From Cryomorphaceae bacterium (GTDB lineage Bacteria > Bacteroidota > Bacteroidia > Flavobacteriales_D > Crocinitomicaceae), in contig JAIXUE010000048.1 of the NCBI GenBank assembly GCA_027483605.1, forward strand, positions 1 through 56,234: 56,234 bases of DNA. Reading direction: 5' to 3'. The translations under genes were made by a program, and so were the position numbers. Below the pieces are notes generated by a model. It worked only from the letters and a program-made list of their open reading frames with translations. It was not told the DNA's origin and did no database searches. How positions within the stretch are numbered: the stretch's first letter is position 1; every line of letters begins with the position of its first letter. This document shows positions 33,871 to 43,443 of this stretch, piece by piece.

Positions 33871-34110
33871 TTACCTCGAAGCCCTAGGATTAAAAAGCTT
33901 GTTGGTTGAAACCAAAACAAGTAATAATATCAAGGTAAAAGCCGAAGATTCTTTAGGATTTTGCAGGTAGTCAAAGGATAAATACCCAATCGAAATCAGC
34001 ACAAGTGCTACGTATCCCATCTTGATATATCTATTGTTTGGTTGCTTTTTAGCAAATAGTGCCAAGGGAAAAATGGCCAGAACGATAAGGAGGATGTATA
34101 GGTATACCAT
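33871..34110 (-). CDS. small membrane protein of unknown function
   Basis: A 79-residue protein with two to three hydrophobic segments (MVYLYILLIVLAIFPLALFA, YVALVLISIGYLSFDYL, SAFTLILLLVLVS), separated by short basic stretches. No family recognised. It reads towards the antitoxin gene and its stop lies directly at the right repeat. Confidence 0.45.
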   Translation of the reverse strand: MVYLYILLIVLAIFPLALFAKKQPNNRYIKMGYVALVLISIGYLSFDYLQNPKESSAFTLILLLVLVSTNKLFNPRASR

Positions 34111-34231
34111 ATATCAAATATATGAAAAAAAGGTCATTTTGTTCCGGACAATAATTCTTACTCGAAAAGCGTTAGTTCCCAAATAAATTTTGTTGTGAAG
34201 ACAAATTACACCTTTAAGTAAACATTAAACA

Positions 34232-34798
34232 ATGAGAGGTACATTTCTACTCTTTATAGTAATCTTGTTGCATATAACAAGTAGCTACTCACAAACCAAT
34301 AAGCAAGATACAACGAATCGATATGGTTTGCATCTCGGGATGAATTTCGGCGGACTGATAGTAGAGGGAGCGGAACTCGGTGGCGGTGGTATAAAAATTT
34401 GTCCCAGGATAGGTGTTCACTTGAATGAAAGAATGGCATTTGGTTTAGAGTATAACACCGATTATCAGACTGTTTTTGCCAAAGATTCATTGCTAGCACC
34501 AAGTATTCGCCTCTCTAGATGGATAGGTCCATTTTTCAGATATAATGTTTTTTCACCTGAACAAAATTGGAATATACTGGCAACTGCAAACTACGTTTAT
34601 GGCAGCTACTATCTGTGGAGTGAAGCGGAGAAATTCAGACAAACGTATCATACCGCAATTCTTGGTTTAGGAGTGAGCTTAAAAACCAATGGTTTTCTAA
34701 TTGAGGGAGGATATCGTTATACTTTCTTGATGAATAACACTCCTATCGATGCGAGGTGGGTGAATACTTTATTTTTGGGGGTGAGTAGGAATTTTTGA
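34232..34798 (+). CDS. small outer membrane beta-barrel protein
   Basis: A 188-residue protein with signal peptide (ends SSYSQ). About eight amphipathic strands follow, such as YGLHLGMNFGGLIVEG, ICPRIGVHLNERMAFGLEYN, ILGLGVSLKTNGFLIEGGYRYTFL, and the terminal LGVSRNF with C-terminal Phe. It matches the general 'outer membrane protein beta-barrel' type. It stands alone upstream of the tRNA-Ser region. Confidence 0.65.
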   Translation: MRGTFLLFIVILLHITSSYSQTNKQDTTNRYGLHLGMNFGGLIVEGAELGGGGIKICPRIGVHLNERMAFGLEYNTDYQTVFAKDSLLAPSIRLSRWIGPFFRYNVFSPEQNWNILATANYVYGSYYLWSEAEKFRQTYHTAILGLGVSLKTNGFLIEGGYRYTFLMNNTPIDARWVNTLFLGVSRNF

Positions 34799-34925
34799 TT
34801 ACGCGCTATCGCTCGTGAACCCTTGAGGGGAGGACCAAAACAACTGAAAAGCCAGTTGCTGCGCAACTTTGCCTTTTTTCTTTCACAATGCTTACAAAAG
34901 CAAGCTTTTGCCGCCTGTAAAACAA

Positions 34926-34951
34926 AAAAGCCAGCCTGACGGCTAGCTTTT
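34926..34951 (-). terminator. terminator after the tRNA-like remnant
   Basis: Stem AAAAGCCAGCC / GGCTAGCTTTT (11 bp with one mismatch), loop TGAC, T-rich on both sides. It follows the tRNA-like remnant by 10 bases, the same arrangement as the real tRNA-Ser and its terminator. Confidence 0.6.
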
Positions 34952-34961
34952 CAATTGTTTT

Positions 34962-35046
34962 GCGGAGAGAGAGGGATTACGCTACGCGTGCTCTCCTCCC
35001 TACGGTCGTCGGGTCGAACCCTAGGGTTCTCATCCAACAATTCTCC
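34962..35046 (-). pseudogene. tRNA-Ser-like remnant or repeat element
   Basis: The first 17 bases (34962-34978) repeat the 3' end of the tRNA-Ser gene at 35087-35103 exactly. The far end (TTCTCC at 35041-35046) could pair to the 3' strand as GGAGA/TCTCC. The interior does not fold as a tRNA; it holds a perfect palindrome GAACCCTAGGGTTC (35016-35029) and an ACGCGT core. It is either a decayed second tRNA-Ser or a dispersed repeat built from a tRNA end. Confidence 0.4.
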
Positions 35047-35053
35047 TTAAATA

Positions 35054-35081
35054 AAAAAAGCAACCATTTGGTTGCTTTTTT
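35054..35081 (-). terminator. terminator of tRNA-Ser
   Basis: Perfect 12-bp stem AAAAAAGCAACC / GGTTGCTTTTTT with loop ATTT, 6 bases after the tRNA 3' end. It can terminate in both directions. Confidence 0.8.
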
Positions 35082-35087
35082 ATTCAG

Positions 35088-35175
35088 CGGAGAGAGAGGG
35101 ATTCGAACCCTCGATAAGCTTTAGACCTATACACACTTTCCAGGCGTGCTCCTTCAACCACTCGGACACCTCTCC
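35088..35175 (-). tRNA. tRNA-Ser (anticodon GGA)
   Basis: On the - strand the gene reads GGAGAGG...(88 nt). The acceptor stem GGAGAGG pairs with TCTCTCC (one G-U), the T arm is GAGGG TTCGAAT CCCTC, and a long variable arm, typical of serine tRNAs, is present. The anticodon loop in the CCTGGAAAG segment carries GGA. CCA is not encoded; the base after the stem is G (discriminator). A strong terminator follows. Confidence 0.93.
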
Positions 35176-35216
35176 GGTTTTTTAGTGGAGTGCAAAGATA
35201 CGAAGCTTTTTTGATT

Positions 35217-36422
35217 CTAGGAAACTTGGCGCATTCTCAGTAAGATGATGAGTGCAGAAAAGATAGTGATGCCGCCAATGGCAAAAATGGCCGTATTTGT
35301 TGTCCAAAAATCGGCGAGTATGCCGGTGAGTAGGGCGCCCACAGCGTAGCCGAGGTCTCGCCAAAGGCGATACACGCCAATACTTTGGGCGCGCTGGCTA
35401 GGGTGAGTGTTGTCTGCAATGGCAGCTAAAAAAGTGGGGTAGACAACCGCTGTGCCGAGCCCAAGCACAACGCTTAGGCTTGCAAAAGCAAGGAAAGTTT
35501 CTGCCCAAATGAAGCCAAGAATGGCCAGGCCTTGCAAAAACATGCCCCAAAAGAGCAAGGATTTTTTGGCGTAGCGATCGGCCAATTTGCCAGTAAAAAG
35601 CTGACTAAGGCCCCAAACGCTTGGGTAAATGGCAATAATTTGGGCGAGCTCAGCCACAGTAAATCCTTTGCTCAGGAGTAAGATGGGAAACAAGCCCCAG
35701 ATCATGCCATCGTTGAGGTTATTGACCAAACCACCTTGGCTTATACTACCTAAATTGGGATTTTTCCATGTTGTTTCTTTGAAGACATTAGAAAGTAAAG
35801 GAACACTGCTGTTTTCACTTTCGAGTTGAACAAATCCGCGTGTATCTTTGATCAGAAAAATGCTTGATAAAAGTCCAAAAATAGCGAGTACGATACCAAT
35901 GTAAAAGGGATAAGGTCGTACGCCGTATACATTGGCAATACTCGCGCTTAAAAAGGCTACTGCACCAACCGATAAATAGCCCGCAGCCTCATTGATACCC
36001 ATGGCAAAGCCTCGGTTTTTTGCGCCCACTAAATCCATTTTCATGACCACCGTACTGCTCCAGGCCAAGCCTTGATTGATGCCTAGAAAAACATTTGCTA
36101 TAATGATCCAGGACCAATTTGGTGCGTAAATCAGTAAAAAAGGAACGGGTAGGGCAAAGATCCAGCCCAAGATCAGTAGCTTTTTGCGGCCCCAGCGGTT
36201 GGCTAACGTACCGGCAAAATAGTTGGTGAGCGCTTTTGTAATGCCAAAAACAACAATAAACGAAAGAATGGCTGTCTTGGCTGCTAAGTGAAATTCTTCC
36301 TCTGCCAGTTGTGGCAAAATACTGCGCTCCATACCCACCATACCACCAACAAAGGCGTTGACGAGGACGAGTAAGCTAAATTGTTGCCAATTTTCTTTGA
36401 GGCCGAGTTGTTTTTTAGGCAT
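35217..36422 (-). CDS. major facilitator superfamily transporter
   Basis: A 401-residue protein with about 12 TM segments. MFS markers are the loop after TM2 (GTLANRWGRKKLLILG) and its weaker partner TGKLADRYAKKSLLFWG between TM8 and TM9. NQGLAWSSTVVMKMDLVG and FAMGINEAAGYLSVG are typical of the putative-sugar/drug efflux MFS group. The substrate cannot be told. It overlaps the mgtE stop by one base, so the two genes are co-transcribed. Confidence 0.88.
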   Translation of the reverse strand: MPKKQLGLKENWQQFSLLVLVNAFVGGMVGMERSILPQLAEEEFHLAAKTAILSFIVVFGITKALTNYFAGTLANRWGRKKLLILGWIFALPVPFLLIYAPNWSWIIIANVFLGINQGLAWSSTVVMKMDLVGAKNRGFAMGINEAAGYLSVGAVAFLSASIANVYGVRPYPFYIGIVLAIFGLLSSIFLIKDTRGFVQLESENSSVPLLSNVFKETTWKNPNLGSISQGGLVNNLNDGMIWGLFPILLLSKGFTVAELAQIIAIYPSVWGLSQLFTGKLADRYAKKSLLFWGMFLQGLAILGFIWAETFLAFASLSVVLGLGTAVVYPTFLAAIADNTHPSQRAQSIGVYRLWRDLGYAVGALLTGILADFWTTNTAIFAIGGITIFSALIILLRMRQVS

Positions 36423-37768
36423 TACATCAACAACAAGCCAATCGAGAAATAAATGAAGATGCCAATGACGTCGTTGAGCGTAGTAACGAAGGGGCCAATA
36501 GCGAGTGCAGGATCAATTTTATACCGATTGAGGATCATCGGGAAGAGTGTACCAAAAATAGCGGCAAATAAAATGACCGTGAATAGCGATAAACTCACCA
36601 CTACCCCTAAATGAACGTCTACAAAAACGGTGGCCACCAAAAAGACCAAACTCGACAAGATGAGCCCGTTCATGAGGCCTACACTTCCTTCTCTGATGAG
36701 TTTAGGAAGAATTCTACCGAGGTCTTTGTCGCCTCTTGCTAAGGATTGAACTACGATAGCTGATGATTGCACGCCCACGTTGCCTCCCATTGCAGTAATG
36801 AGTGGAATAAAGAAGGCCATAGCTGGGATAGCCGTAATACTTGCCTCAAAATTCGAAATGACTTTTGCGCCTATAGTGCCGCCAAACATCGCGATGATCA
36901 GCCAAGGTAAGCGCGAAAAACCTACCTTCCAAATTGCGGCATCGGAATCTACCTTATCAGAGATACCCGTTGCCATCTGGAAGTCTTTGTCGGCCTCTTC
37001 TTTGATGTAATCCACGACGTCGTCGAGGGTAATGCGACCCACTAATTTATTTTGGTAGTCCACAACTGGCACCGAAACGAGGTCGTATTTTTCCATTACT
37101 TTGGAGACCAATTCTGCCGAATCACTGGCCTTGACCGAAATGATTTTCTTGCTTTGGTAAATGTTTTCGATTTTGGTTCGGGCATTGGCAAAAAGCAATC
37201 TTTTGAGCGACAGCACCCCAAGTAGGTGGTCGTCGTCATCGACTACAAAGATGTTGTATACTTTCTCGACATCTTCGGCTTGTTTGCGCAGCTCAATAAT
37301 AGCACGGTTGACCGGCCATTCTACGTTGGCCTGGAAGAACTCTTTTTGCATGAGCCCACCTGCGGTGTCATCGTCGTAATTGAGGAGGTCAACGATATCT
37401 TCGGCAGCTTCGTCATCTTCCATTTGGGAGATGACCTCCTGAATTTTTTCGTCGGGGAGGTCTCCTAAGATGTCGGCGGCGTCGTCGGAGTCGAGGTTTT
37501 CGAGCTGGTCGGCCATCTCTTTACTCGAGAGCGAGGCCAAGAAGCGGTCGCGAACTTCTTCTTCGAGTTCCATTAAGATATCGGCCTGGGTGTCTTCATC
37601 TACCATGAAGTAGATGAACTTGGCTTCGTCGTTGGTGAGTTTGTCGAGAATTTCGGCAACTTCGGCGTAGTGGAGCTCCAAGACTTGTTCTTGGATCCAA
37701 AGGCGGTCTTCTGCGACAATTTTTTGACGCAGTTCGGCAATAAATTCTTTGGTTAACTCAAAACGCAC
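36422..37768 (-). CDS. mgtE: MgtE-type magnesium transporter
   Basis: The 448-residue protein from GTG 37768 has the MgtE N domain (about residues 20-125), two CBS domains (about 125-250; LGVLSLKRLLFAN and LVGRITLDDVVDYI) and a C-terminal five-TM pore domain with PLITAMGGNVGVQSSAIVV, the conserved GNVGxQ signature. The ATG at 37795 would place the promoter box TATCTTTG (37783-37790) inside the coding region; GTG 37768, giving MRFELTKEF, agrees better with relatives. It imports Mg2+ gated by internal Mg2+. Confidence 0.93.
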   Translation of the reverse strand: MRFELTKEFIAELRQKIVAEDRLWIQEQVLELHYAEVAEILDKLTNDEAKFIYFMVDEDTQADILMELEEEVRDRFLASLSSKEMADQLENLDSDDAADILGDLPDEKIQEVISQMEDDEAAEDIVDLLNYDDDTAGGLMQKEFFQANVEWPVNRAIIELRKQAEDVEKVYNIFVVDDDDHLLGVLSLKRLLFANARTKIENIYQSKKIISVKASDSAELVSKVMEKYDLVSVPVVDYQNKLVGRITLDDVVDYIKEEADKDFQMATGISDKVDSDAAIWKVGFSRLPWLIIAMFGGTIGAKVISNFEASITAIPAMAFFIPLITAMGGNVGVQSSAIVVQSLARGDKDLGRILPKLIREGSVGLMNGLILSSLVFLVATVFVDVHLGVVVSLSLFTVILFAAIFGTLFPMILNRYKIDPALAIGPFVTTLNDVIGIFIYFSIGLLLM

Positions 37769-37782
37769 CGGCTTCTTTTTGA

Positions 37783-37790
37783 CAAAGATA
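37783..37790 (-). promoter_or_regulatory. TATCTTTG -7 element for mgtE
   Basis: A perfect TAnnTTTG box on the - strand, 14 bases upstream of GTG 37768 and inside the longer ATG 37795 frame. No good -33 TTG at standard spacing was found. Confidence 0.35.
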
Positions 37791-37838
37791 CGCAAATGCG
37801 TTGCAAAGGTTTTAACGCAAGGTTAAGTTCTGCGGCAA

Positions 37839-38864
<1,026 letters not shown>

Positions 38865-38923
38865 AACGATTGTTTTGGATTCGAAATTAGAAAGATTAAA
38901 ACCCCACACTTGTTAAGGGTTCG

Positions 38924-41900
38924 TTAAATATTCTGCAAATCGACCATTCGCATGGCGATGAAAGCCTTCAGGACTCTTTCCCCGACATTTGGCACTTCCA
39001 CATGGATAAGGTAAACTCCTCCTGCAACCGGAATGCCGGCGTGGTTGGTGAGGTCCCAATCTTGGAAGGTGAGCGGACTGTCTTTTTTGATGTTACGCAC
39101 AAGCTTGCCATTGGCAGTATAGATCCTGATCTGACACTGTTCTGGTAGGTTAGTTATCTTGATGCGGTTGTCAAGTTTATTGCGCTCGTACTCAGAGAAA
39201 GCGTAGTATGGATTGGGTACCACGTTGATCAGCGCCAATGCTTCTTTGAGCATGTCTTGTGAACCAACTTGTGTAGCGATATCTTCCATAGACCAACTGT
39301 ACATTGGCTTGCCTCCGTTTTCGCCAGAGCCTACAAAGTTTTTGTATTCTTTGTTGATGCGCAAGCGGATGGTGACGTCTGTAGAGAGTAATTCTTGGCC
39401 TGGTGTCAACATTGGGTAGGCAATCCAGGTGAGGGGGCCATAAAGTTCGCGCTTCGCTGATGTACTGCCGCCTTCCACTTCCAAAAACTTATTGTAAGCA
39501 AAGTTCATATTGTTGTTTTCTGCATCTGCAGGAATATATGCCGGGAAGTTATAGCCAGAGCTGAAGCCGTTGGTGCTGGCCTGATTGTAACTAAATATGT
39601 AAATAGGTTGCACACCACCCATGAGTGGGGTGCCTACGTTGCTCACCAAACGATCAGTTGGGTTCCAGATCATGTCGGCGCCGTTTTCACCACCTAGAAA
39701 AGAGTTTTCTCCAAATGCCATGTATAAACGCGCACCAGATTCGATGTCTACGGCATAGCCGGGGAACCAACCCATACCTGTTCCTGTTCCGTCGGGATTG
39801 CCATTTTTGTCGACGCTTGGGCTCTTACGCAATGCGCCTGGTTGCGCACCACCGACGTTGAGCGCCGTATTGCGACCGAGTTCTACAATTGGGCAGCGGG
39901 TCCAGAGGCTCTTGTCTGAAGTAAGCACGATGTTTACACTTGGCAAGAAGGAAATGGATGCATTCAGCTTGCTAGATCCTGAGAAAGCACCAAAGTATGC
40001 TAATGGCATGTAGTCGGCTTGGTAACCCACTAAACGGTGTGGCGCAATGATGCCATCTAAAACACGCTCATATGCCTGTGTAAGGTCTACGTTTAATTCA
40101 TCGGCATAATTACAAGGATTGTAAAAAGGTGAAGTTGTGGGATCACAATCATAATTGTCAACATTCGGATTTGTCTGGGGCATATATTCTCCGGAGCGGA
40201 TCCAATTGGTTGGGAAAAATGCGTCGTTATCTTTAACGCCCGTGAGCCAGCGCTTGGACGAGTCGTCGAATTCCATACTCGCGTCAATCATGTCGGTGGA
40301 CTTGTTCGCCAAATTACCTGTTCCTTTATACTTGGTTTGGAAGATTTGTACCGACACACCCCACTGCGGAATGATTTGCTCGTTGTCTGATTGAATGGTA
40401 CGCTCTGAACTCACTGAATCTATAGGTGTGGCGTCGCCCTTGTTGGCATAGCGGTAAATGACCCAGCTTGCGGTGTCGGCGCTGTTACCAATGTTTGGCG
40501 CTGTGTAATCTCTGAATTTGCACTCAAAGTAACCGTTAGCCAAATTGAGCGGATCCACCACTTTGATGTTCACAGGGCCTGCACCGTAATCATACGTTGG
40601 GTTAGCCATGTAGCCATCAGAAAGTATAGTTTTCATGCTCGCCGAAGTGAGCTCCAAACTGCGGTTCCCGTTACCGTAGCCATCTAGGCGCGTGATGCGC
40701 GGCGAAGAACCGTAGGCAACAAGCTGAGCTGTTCCGCCTGCTTCAGGCATAGGGTTATGTGGGATCACTTCAAGCACCTTGACTTCACCCACAGCAGCTT
40801 TACGGCTGGCTATGTAGCGTTTCTTTTGGCCGTCTAGCGAAAGCGGATCATTTGGTGAATAAGCTTTATAGTTGTTGTGCGCATAGGCTATAGCCATGTA
40901 GTAATAGCGTTTGAAATTGACCAATTTTTTGTCGCCTTGCGCAAATTGGTCGGTTTGGATGCGGTAGCTATGCTGTATGCCCTTGTCTTCTCCATCAACG
41001 CGCAGCACAGGGATAGATGCGCCTAGCTCATCGCTGAATTCAAAATTGATGATTTTACCAATTCCGTCTTTGATATCGCTTTGTGCCACTAAGCGTGCTT
41101 GGTCTGGGTCTTGGAGCTCTGAGCTCGATACTTTTGAATTGGCTAATTGGTAAATTTGATAACCTTGAAATTTGTAAGTTTTATCTGCATTAGGATCTGC
41201 AGCAACTATAAATGGATCAAATTCTACATATTCCTCCTTGTAGTTATTGGAGTTAATCGGATTGGACAACATAAGAATGACTTCATTGGCCAATTCTTGT
41301 GCTTGTATTTCAGGTGCATGTGGGCCGTCGAGTACTTTAAAGCAGTTCTCAAATAGCGCTTGGGCTTTGTCGTCGGCTCTGCGCAGGGTTTCTACGGAAG
41401 CAAACGGGTCTCCATTGTTAGAGCGGGCCCAAACAACTCCGACGGTAATGTTATTGACGGCACCTGGCTTCAAAACAAATGGCCCAGCCGACTGCACAAA
41501 ACGGCGGTCATTGGGTGTGTTGTTGGCGGTTTGTTCGGTCCAGTTGGGTTGTGGGTTTCCGCTAGTGCCCCAACCTAGTGGATCTGTGTTGCCAGGGAAC
41601 ATGAAGTCACATGGCATATTAGGATCGGCTTCTGGGTCAGAGATGTGCCCGCTGCCACCATAAACGAATTTGGTACCATCTTTCCAGAAGCCCCGTAAGT
41701 AATTGTAGTAATCGCCAGCGTTTACAGGGTCTGTTTGGTTGGGGTTGGAGCCATTTGTGGTGTTGGAATAATACAAAAAGCGGCGCATGCCAAAGCGTTC
41801 GTTGTCTATAACACCGTCTCCGTAACCAATACCATTCAATGCTTCATTATCCCAGATGCCAAAAGCGTTGTCTATGCCGTCGTTGTCTTGGTAGGGGCCT

Positions 41901-42967
41901 TCAAAAAAGTCGACGCCCACTGCTGGTGGAGAGTAGCCATAACCTTTGAAGCCAGAGTTGTCGCCGTCGTAGTTGTCACCGTTGTAATAATAACCTAATC
42001 CGCGGTTCACATCGCAACCCACGTAGTCGTCGTAAGGGTCGCCGAGGGCGCCGTCGGTGAAAAATCCAAAATAAGTATTGTATAACGTTTGGGTACCACG
42101 GTTGATGAGCTCGTAGTTATAAAACGTCATGTTGTTGATTTCGTCGTTGGAGGCAAAAGCAAAGGCCTGTGCCCTGATTTCCATCCCAATTGGATCGGCC
42201 CCAGTTTCTGTGTGGATGTTTCCTTTGTCGTTCATGACCCACCAATAATTGAGGTCGCCATAGAGCGATATCTTACGTTCTGTACTGCAGTCTTTGGTTT
42301 TTTTAATGTCGTACCAAGGAAAATCGCCGTCTTCCCAATTATACGTTCCGTCGTTGTTGTAGTCGTAAAACGGTGCTAAATAGTAGTCTTGACCTTGTGA
42401 AACATCGCCATGTGCAGGCCATTCTTTGATGATTTTGGGAACGGTGTAATTTGGAAACAATTCCGTTTGGGTACTTGTTCCGTTTTGCAGATCGTAAATA
42501 CCTGCCTCATACCAGGCATTGAATTCACGGATTTCGTCTTGGCTCGAAACAAAGTGCTTGTCGAATTTAGAGCAATTTTCAGAGGTGGTTTCGGCAAAAA
42601 CTTTAGAAAGTGGACCTGTCCAGTAGTCTTGGCCATTGCGGTAGCGCAAAGCAGCTAACTTGAGTTGGTTGTTAACGTCGGTGCCACCGAGCCAAAGTGC
42701 AGCGGTAAATAGCGCATTGATACCCGAGTTTTTGGGCACCTCATACATTGAATAGTTTTGATTAGGGATCTGCCATAAATTGCCTGCGGTGTGCACCATT
42801 GCGCGCACATTGTTGAGTTCCATGAAAGTGGTGTGGGTGGGCGGCGGGCAGTTGGCTCCTTTCTGTTGATGTTGCAATTGAGGCTTGGCATTACCTGTAA
42901 AGGCTTGAGCAAGCGAACCTTCAGGTAAAGCAATGGAGATGATAAAAATCAGTAAAACTTGTCGCAT
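38924..42967 (-). CDS. large T9SS-sorted secreted protein (1347 residues)
   Basis: Signal peptide (ends GSLAQ), then a 1300-residue extracellular region rich in Asn, Gly and Tyr with many Asp-rich loops (for example YDYNNDGTYNWEDGDFPWYD). The C-terminal part from about residue 1260 is a T9SS type A sorting domain (NVVPNPYYAFSEYE ... QIRIYTANGKLVRNIKK ... GVYLIHVEVPNVGERVLKAFIAMR). N-terminal segments (LWLGGTD, WPAHGD, SNDEINNMTFYNYELINRG, VGCDVNRGLGYYYNGDN) match the 51763 protein, so the two are paralogues. It probably sits on or is released from the cell surface; substrate unknown. Confidence 0.8.
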   Translation of the reverse strand: MRQVLLIFIISIALPEGSLAQAFTGNAKPQLQHQQKGANCPPPTHTTFMELNNVRAMVHTAGNLWQIPNQNYSMYEVPKNSGINALFTAALWLGGTDVNNQLKLAALRYRNGQDYWTGPLSKVFAETTSENCSKFDKHFVSSQDEIREFNAWYEAGIYDLQNGTSTQTELFPNYTVPKIIKEWPAHGDVSQGQDYYLAPFYDYNNDGTYNWEDGDFPWYDIKKTKDCSTERKISLYGDLNYWWVMNDKGNIHTETGADPIGMEIRAQAFAFASNDEINNMTFYNYELINRGTQTLYNTYFGFFTDGALGDPYDDYVGCDVNRGLGYYYNGDNYDGDNSGFKGYGYSPPAVGVDFFEGPYQDNDGIDNAFGIWDNEALNGIGYGDGVIDNERFGMRRFLYYSNTTNGSNPNQTDPVNAGDYYNYLRGFWKDGTKFVYGGSGHISDPEADPNMPCDFMFPGNTDPLGWGTSGNPQPNWTEQTANNTPNDRRFVQSAGPFVLKPGAVNNITVGVVWARSNNGDPFASVETLRRADDKAQALFENCFKVLDGPHAPEIQAQELANEVILMLSNPINSNNYKEEYVEFDPFIVAADPNADKTYKFQGYQIYQLANSKVSSSELQDPDQARLVAQSDIKDGIGKIINFEFSDELGASIPVLRVDGEDKGIQHSYRIQTDQFAQGDKKLVNFKRYYYMAIAYAHNNYKAYSPNDPLSLDGQKKRYIASRKAAVGEVKVLEVIPHNPMPEAGGTAQLVAYGSSPRITRLDGYGNGNRSLELTSASMKTILSDGYMANPTYDYGAGPVNIKVVDPLNLANGYFECKFRDYTAPNIGNSADTASWVIYRYANKGDATPIDSVSSERTIQSDNEQIIPQWGVSVQIFQTKYKGTGNLANKSTDMIDASMEFDDSSKRWLTGVKDNDAFFPTNWIRSGEYMPQTNPNVDNYDCDPTTSPFYNPCNYADELNVDLTQAYERVLDGIIAPHRLVGYQADYMPLAYFGAFSGSSKLNASISFLPSVNIVLTSDKSLWTRCPIVELGRNTALNVGGAQPGALRKSPSVDKNGNPDGTGTGMGWFPGYAVDIESGARLYMAFGENSFLGGENGADMIWNPTDRLVSNVGTPLMGGVQPIYIFSYNQASTNGFSSGYNFPAYIPADAENNNMNFAYNKFLEVEGGSTSAKRELYGPLTWIAYPMLTPGQELLSTDVTIRLRINKEYKNFVGSGENGGKPMYSWSMEDIATQVGSQDMLKEALALINVVPNPYYAFSEYERNKLDNRIKITNLPEQCQIRIYTANGKLVRNIKKDSPLTFQDWDLTNHAGIPVAGGVYLIHVEVPNVGERVLKAFIAMRMVDLQNI

Positions 42968-42997
42968 CAGGTCTCTAAATTAAGCAAAAAAACGCTG

Positions 42998-43005
42998 TAA
43001 ATTTG
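42998..43005 (+). promoter_or_regulatory. TAAATTTG -7 element for the truncated globin
   Basis: A perfect -7 box 3 bases before the ATG at 43009, implying a leaderless transcript. No TTG was found at the expected -33 distance. Confidence 0.4.
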
Positions 43006-43008
43006 AAT

Positions 43009-43356
43009 ATGAAACAACTTGAAACAGCCGCAGACATCCATCAGTTGGTCAACACCTTTTACGGCAAAGTATTGCAAGACCAACTACTTGCGCCGTTTTT
43101 CACGCGTTTGAACTTCGCAGAGCACCTTCCCAAAATGGAACAATTCTGGCGTTTTGCGCTGCTTTCAGAGCCGGGTTATACCACCAATGTCACTGAAAAA
43201 CATTTGCACATGCCGCTTGAGCAAGTACATTTTGACCGTTGGACCGCACTTTTCAAGCAAACAGTCGACGAACTTTTCGAGGGCAATTTGGCCGAGCAAG
43301 CCAAGCAAAGAGCTGCAATAATCGGCTTGGCCATTAACTCCAAAATGAATCCGTAG
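43009..43356 (+). CDS. group III truncated hemoglobin
   Basis: A 115-residue globin from ATG 43009; the ATG at 43003 would lie within the promoter box. Proximal His65 (KHLHMPL) fits the H-x-x-x-P-L pattern of group III trHbs, followed by FDRWTALF. Early DIHQLVNTFYGKVLQDQLLAPFF forms helices A-E with TyrB10. It likely handles O2 or NO redox chemistry in the cytoplasm. It is divergent from the large T9SS gene and precedes ftsX by 87 bases. Confidence 0.85.
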   Translation: MKQLETAADIHQLVNTFYGKVLQDQLLAPFFTRLNFAEHLPKMEQFWRFALLSEPGYTTNVTEKHLHMPLEQVHFDRWTALFKQTVDELFEGNLAEQAKQRAAIIGLAINSKMNP

Positions 43357-43431
43357 CGCAACAATCCCTGAATAAACAATTTATTCTTCAAAACTAATCC
43401 TAGCGCTTCTTTTCACTTGACCTGAAGCCTG

Positions 43432-43439
43432 TATTTTTG
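43432..43439 (+). promoter_or_regulatory. TATTTTTG -7 element for ftsX
   Basis: A perfect TAnnTTTG match 4 bases before the ftsX ATG at 43444. The -33 region has a TTG (43417-43419) only 12 bp upstream, which is too short a spacing. Confidence 0.4.
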
Positions 43440-43443
43440 AATT

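Larger units (their letters stand above)
34799..35087. other. 289-base gap: hairpins, terminators and a tRNA-like remnant
   Basis: No open frame of interest. From left to right it holds a small hairpin (CAACTG...CAGTTG near 34841-34858) and a CAAAAGC/GCTTTTG hairpin at 34895-34910. Then come the terminator 34926-34951, the tRNA-like remnant 34962-35046 and the terminator 35054-35081. The terminators are T-tailed and would also act on the + strand. Confidence 0.6.

Noticed and set aside
33871-34110. Small membrane ORF as part of the toxin-antitoxin insertion
   Set aside because: It starts outside the 51-bp repeats and reads in the opposite direction, so it belongs to the flank, although its age is unclear.
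43417-43439. TTG-N12-TATTTTTG as a full promoter for ftsX
   Set aside because: Spacer is far too short; only the -7 part is credible.
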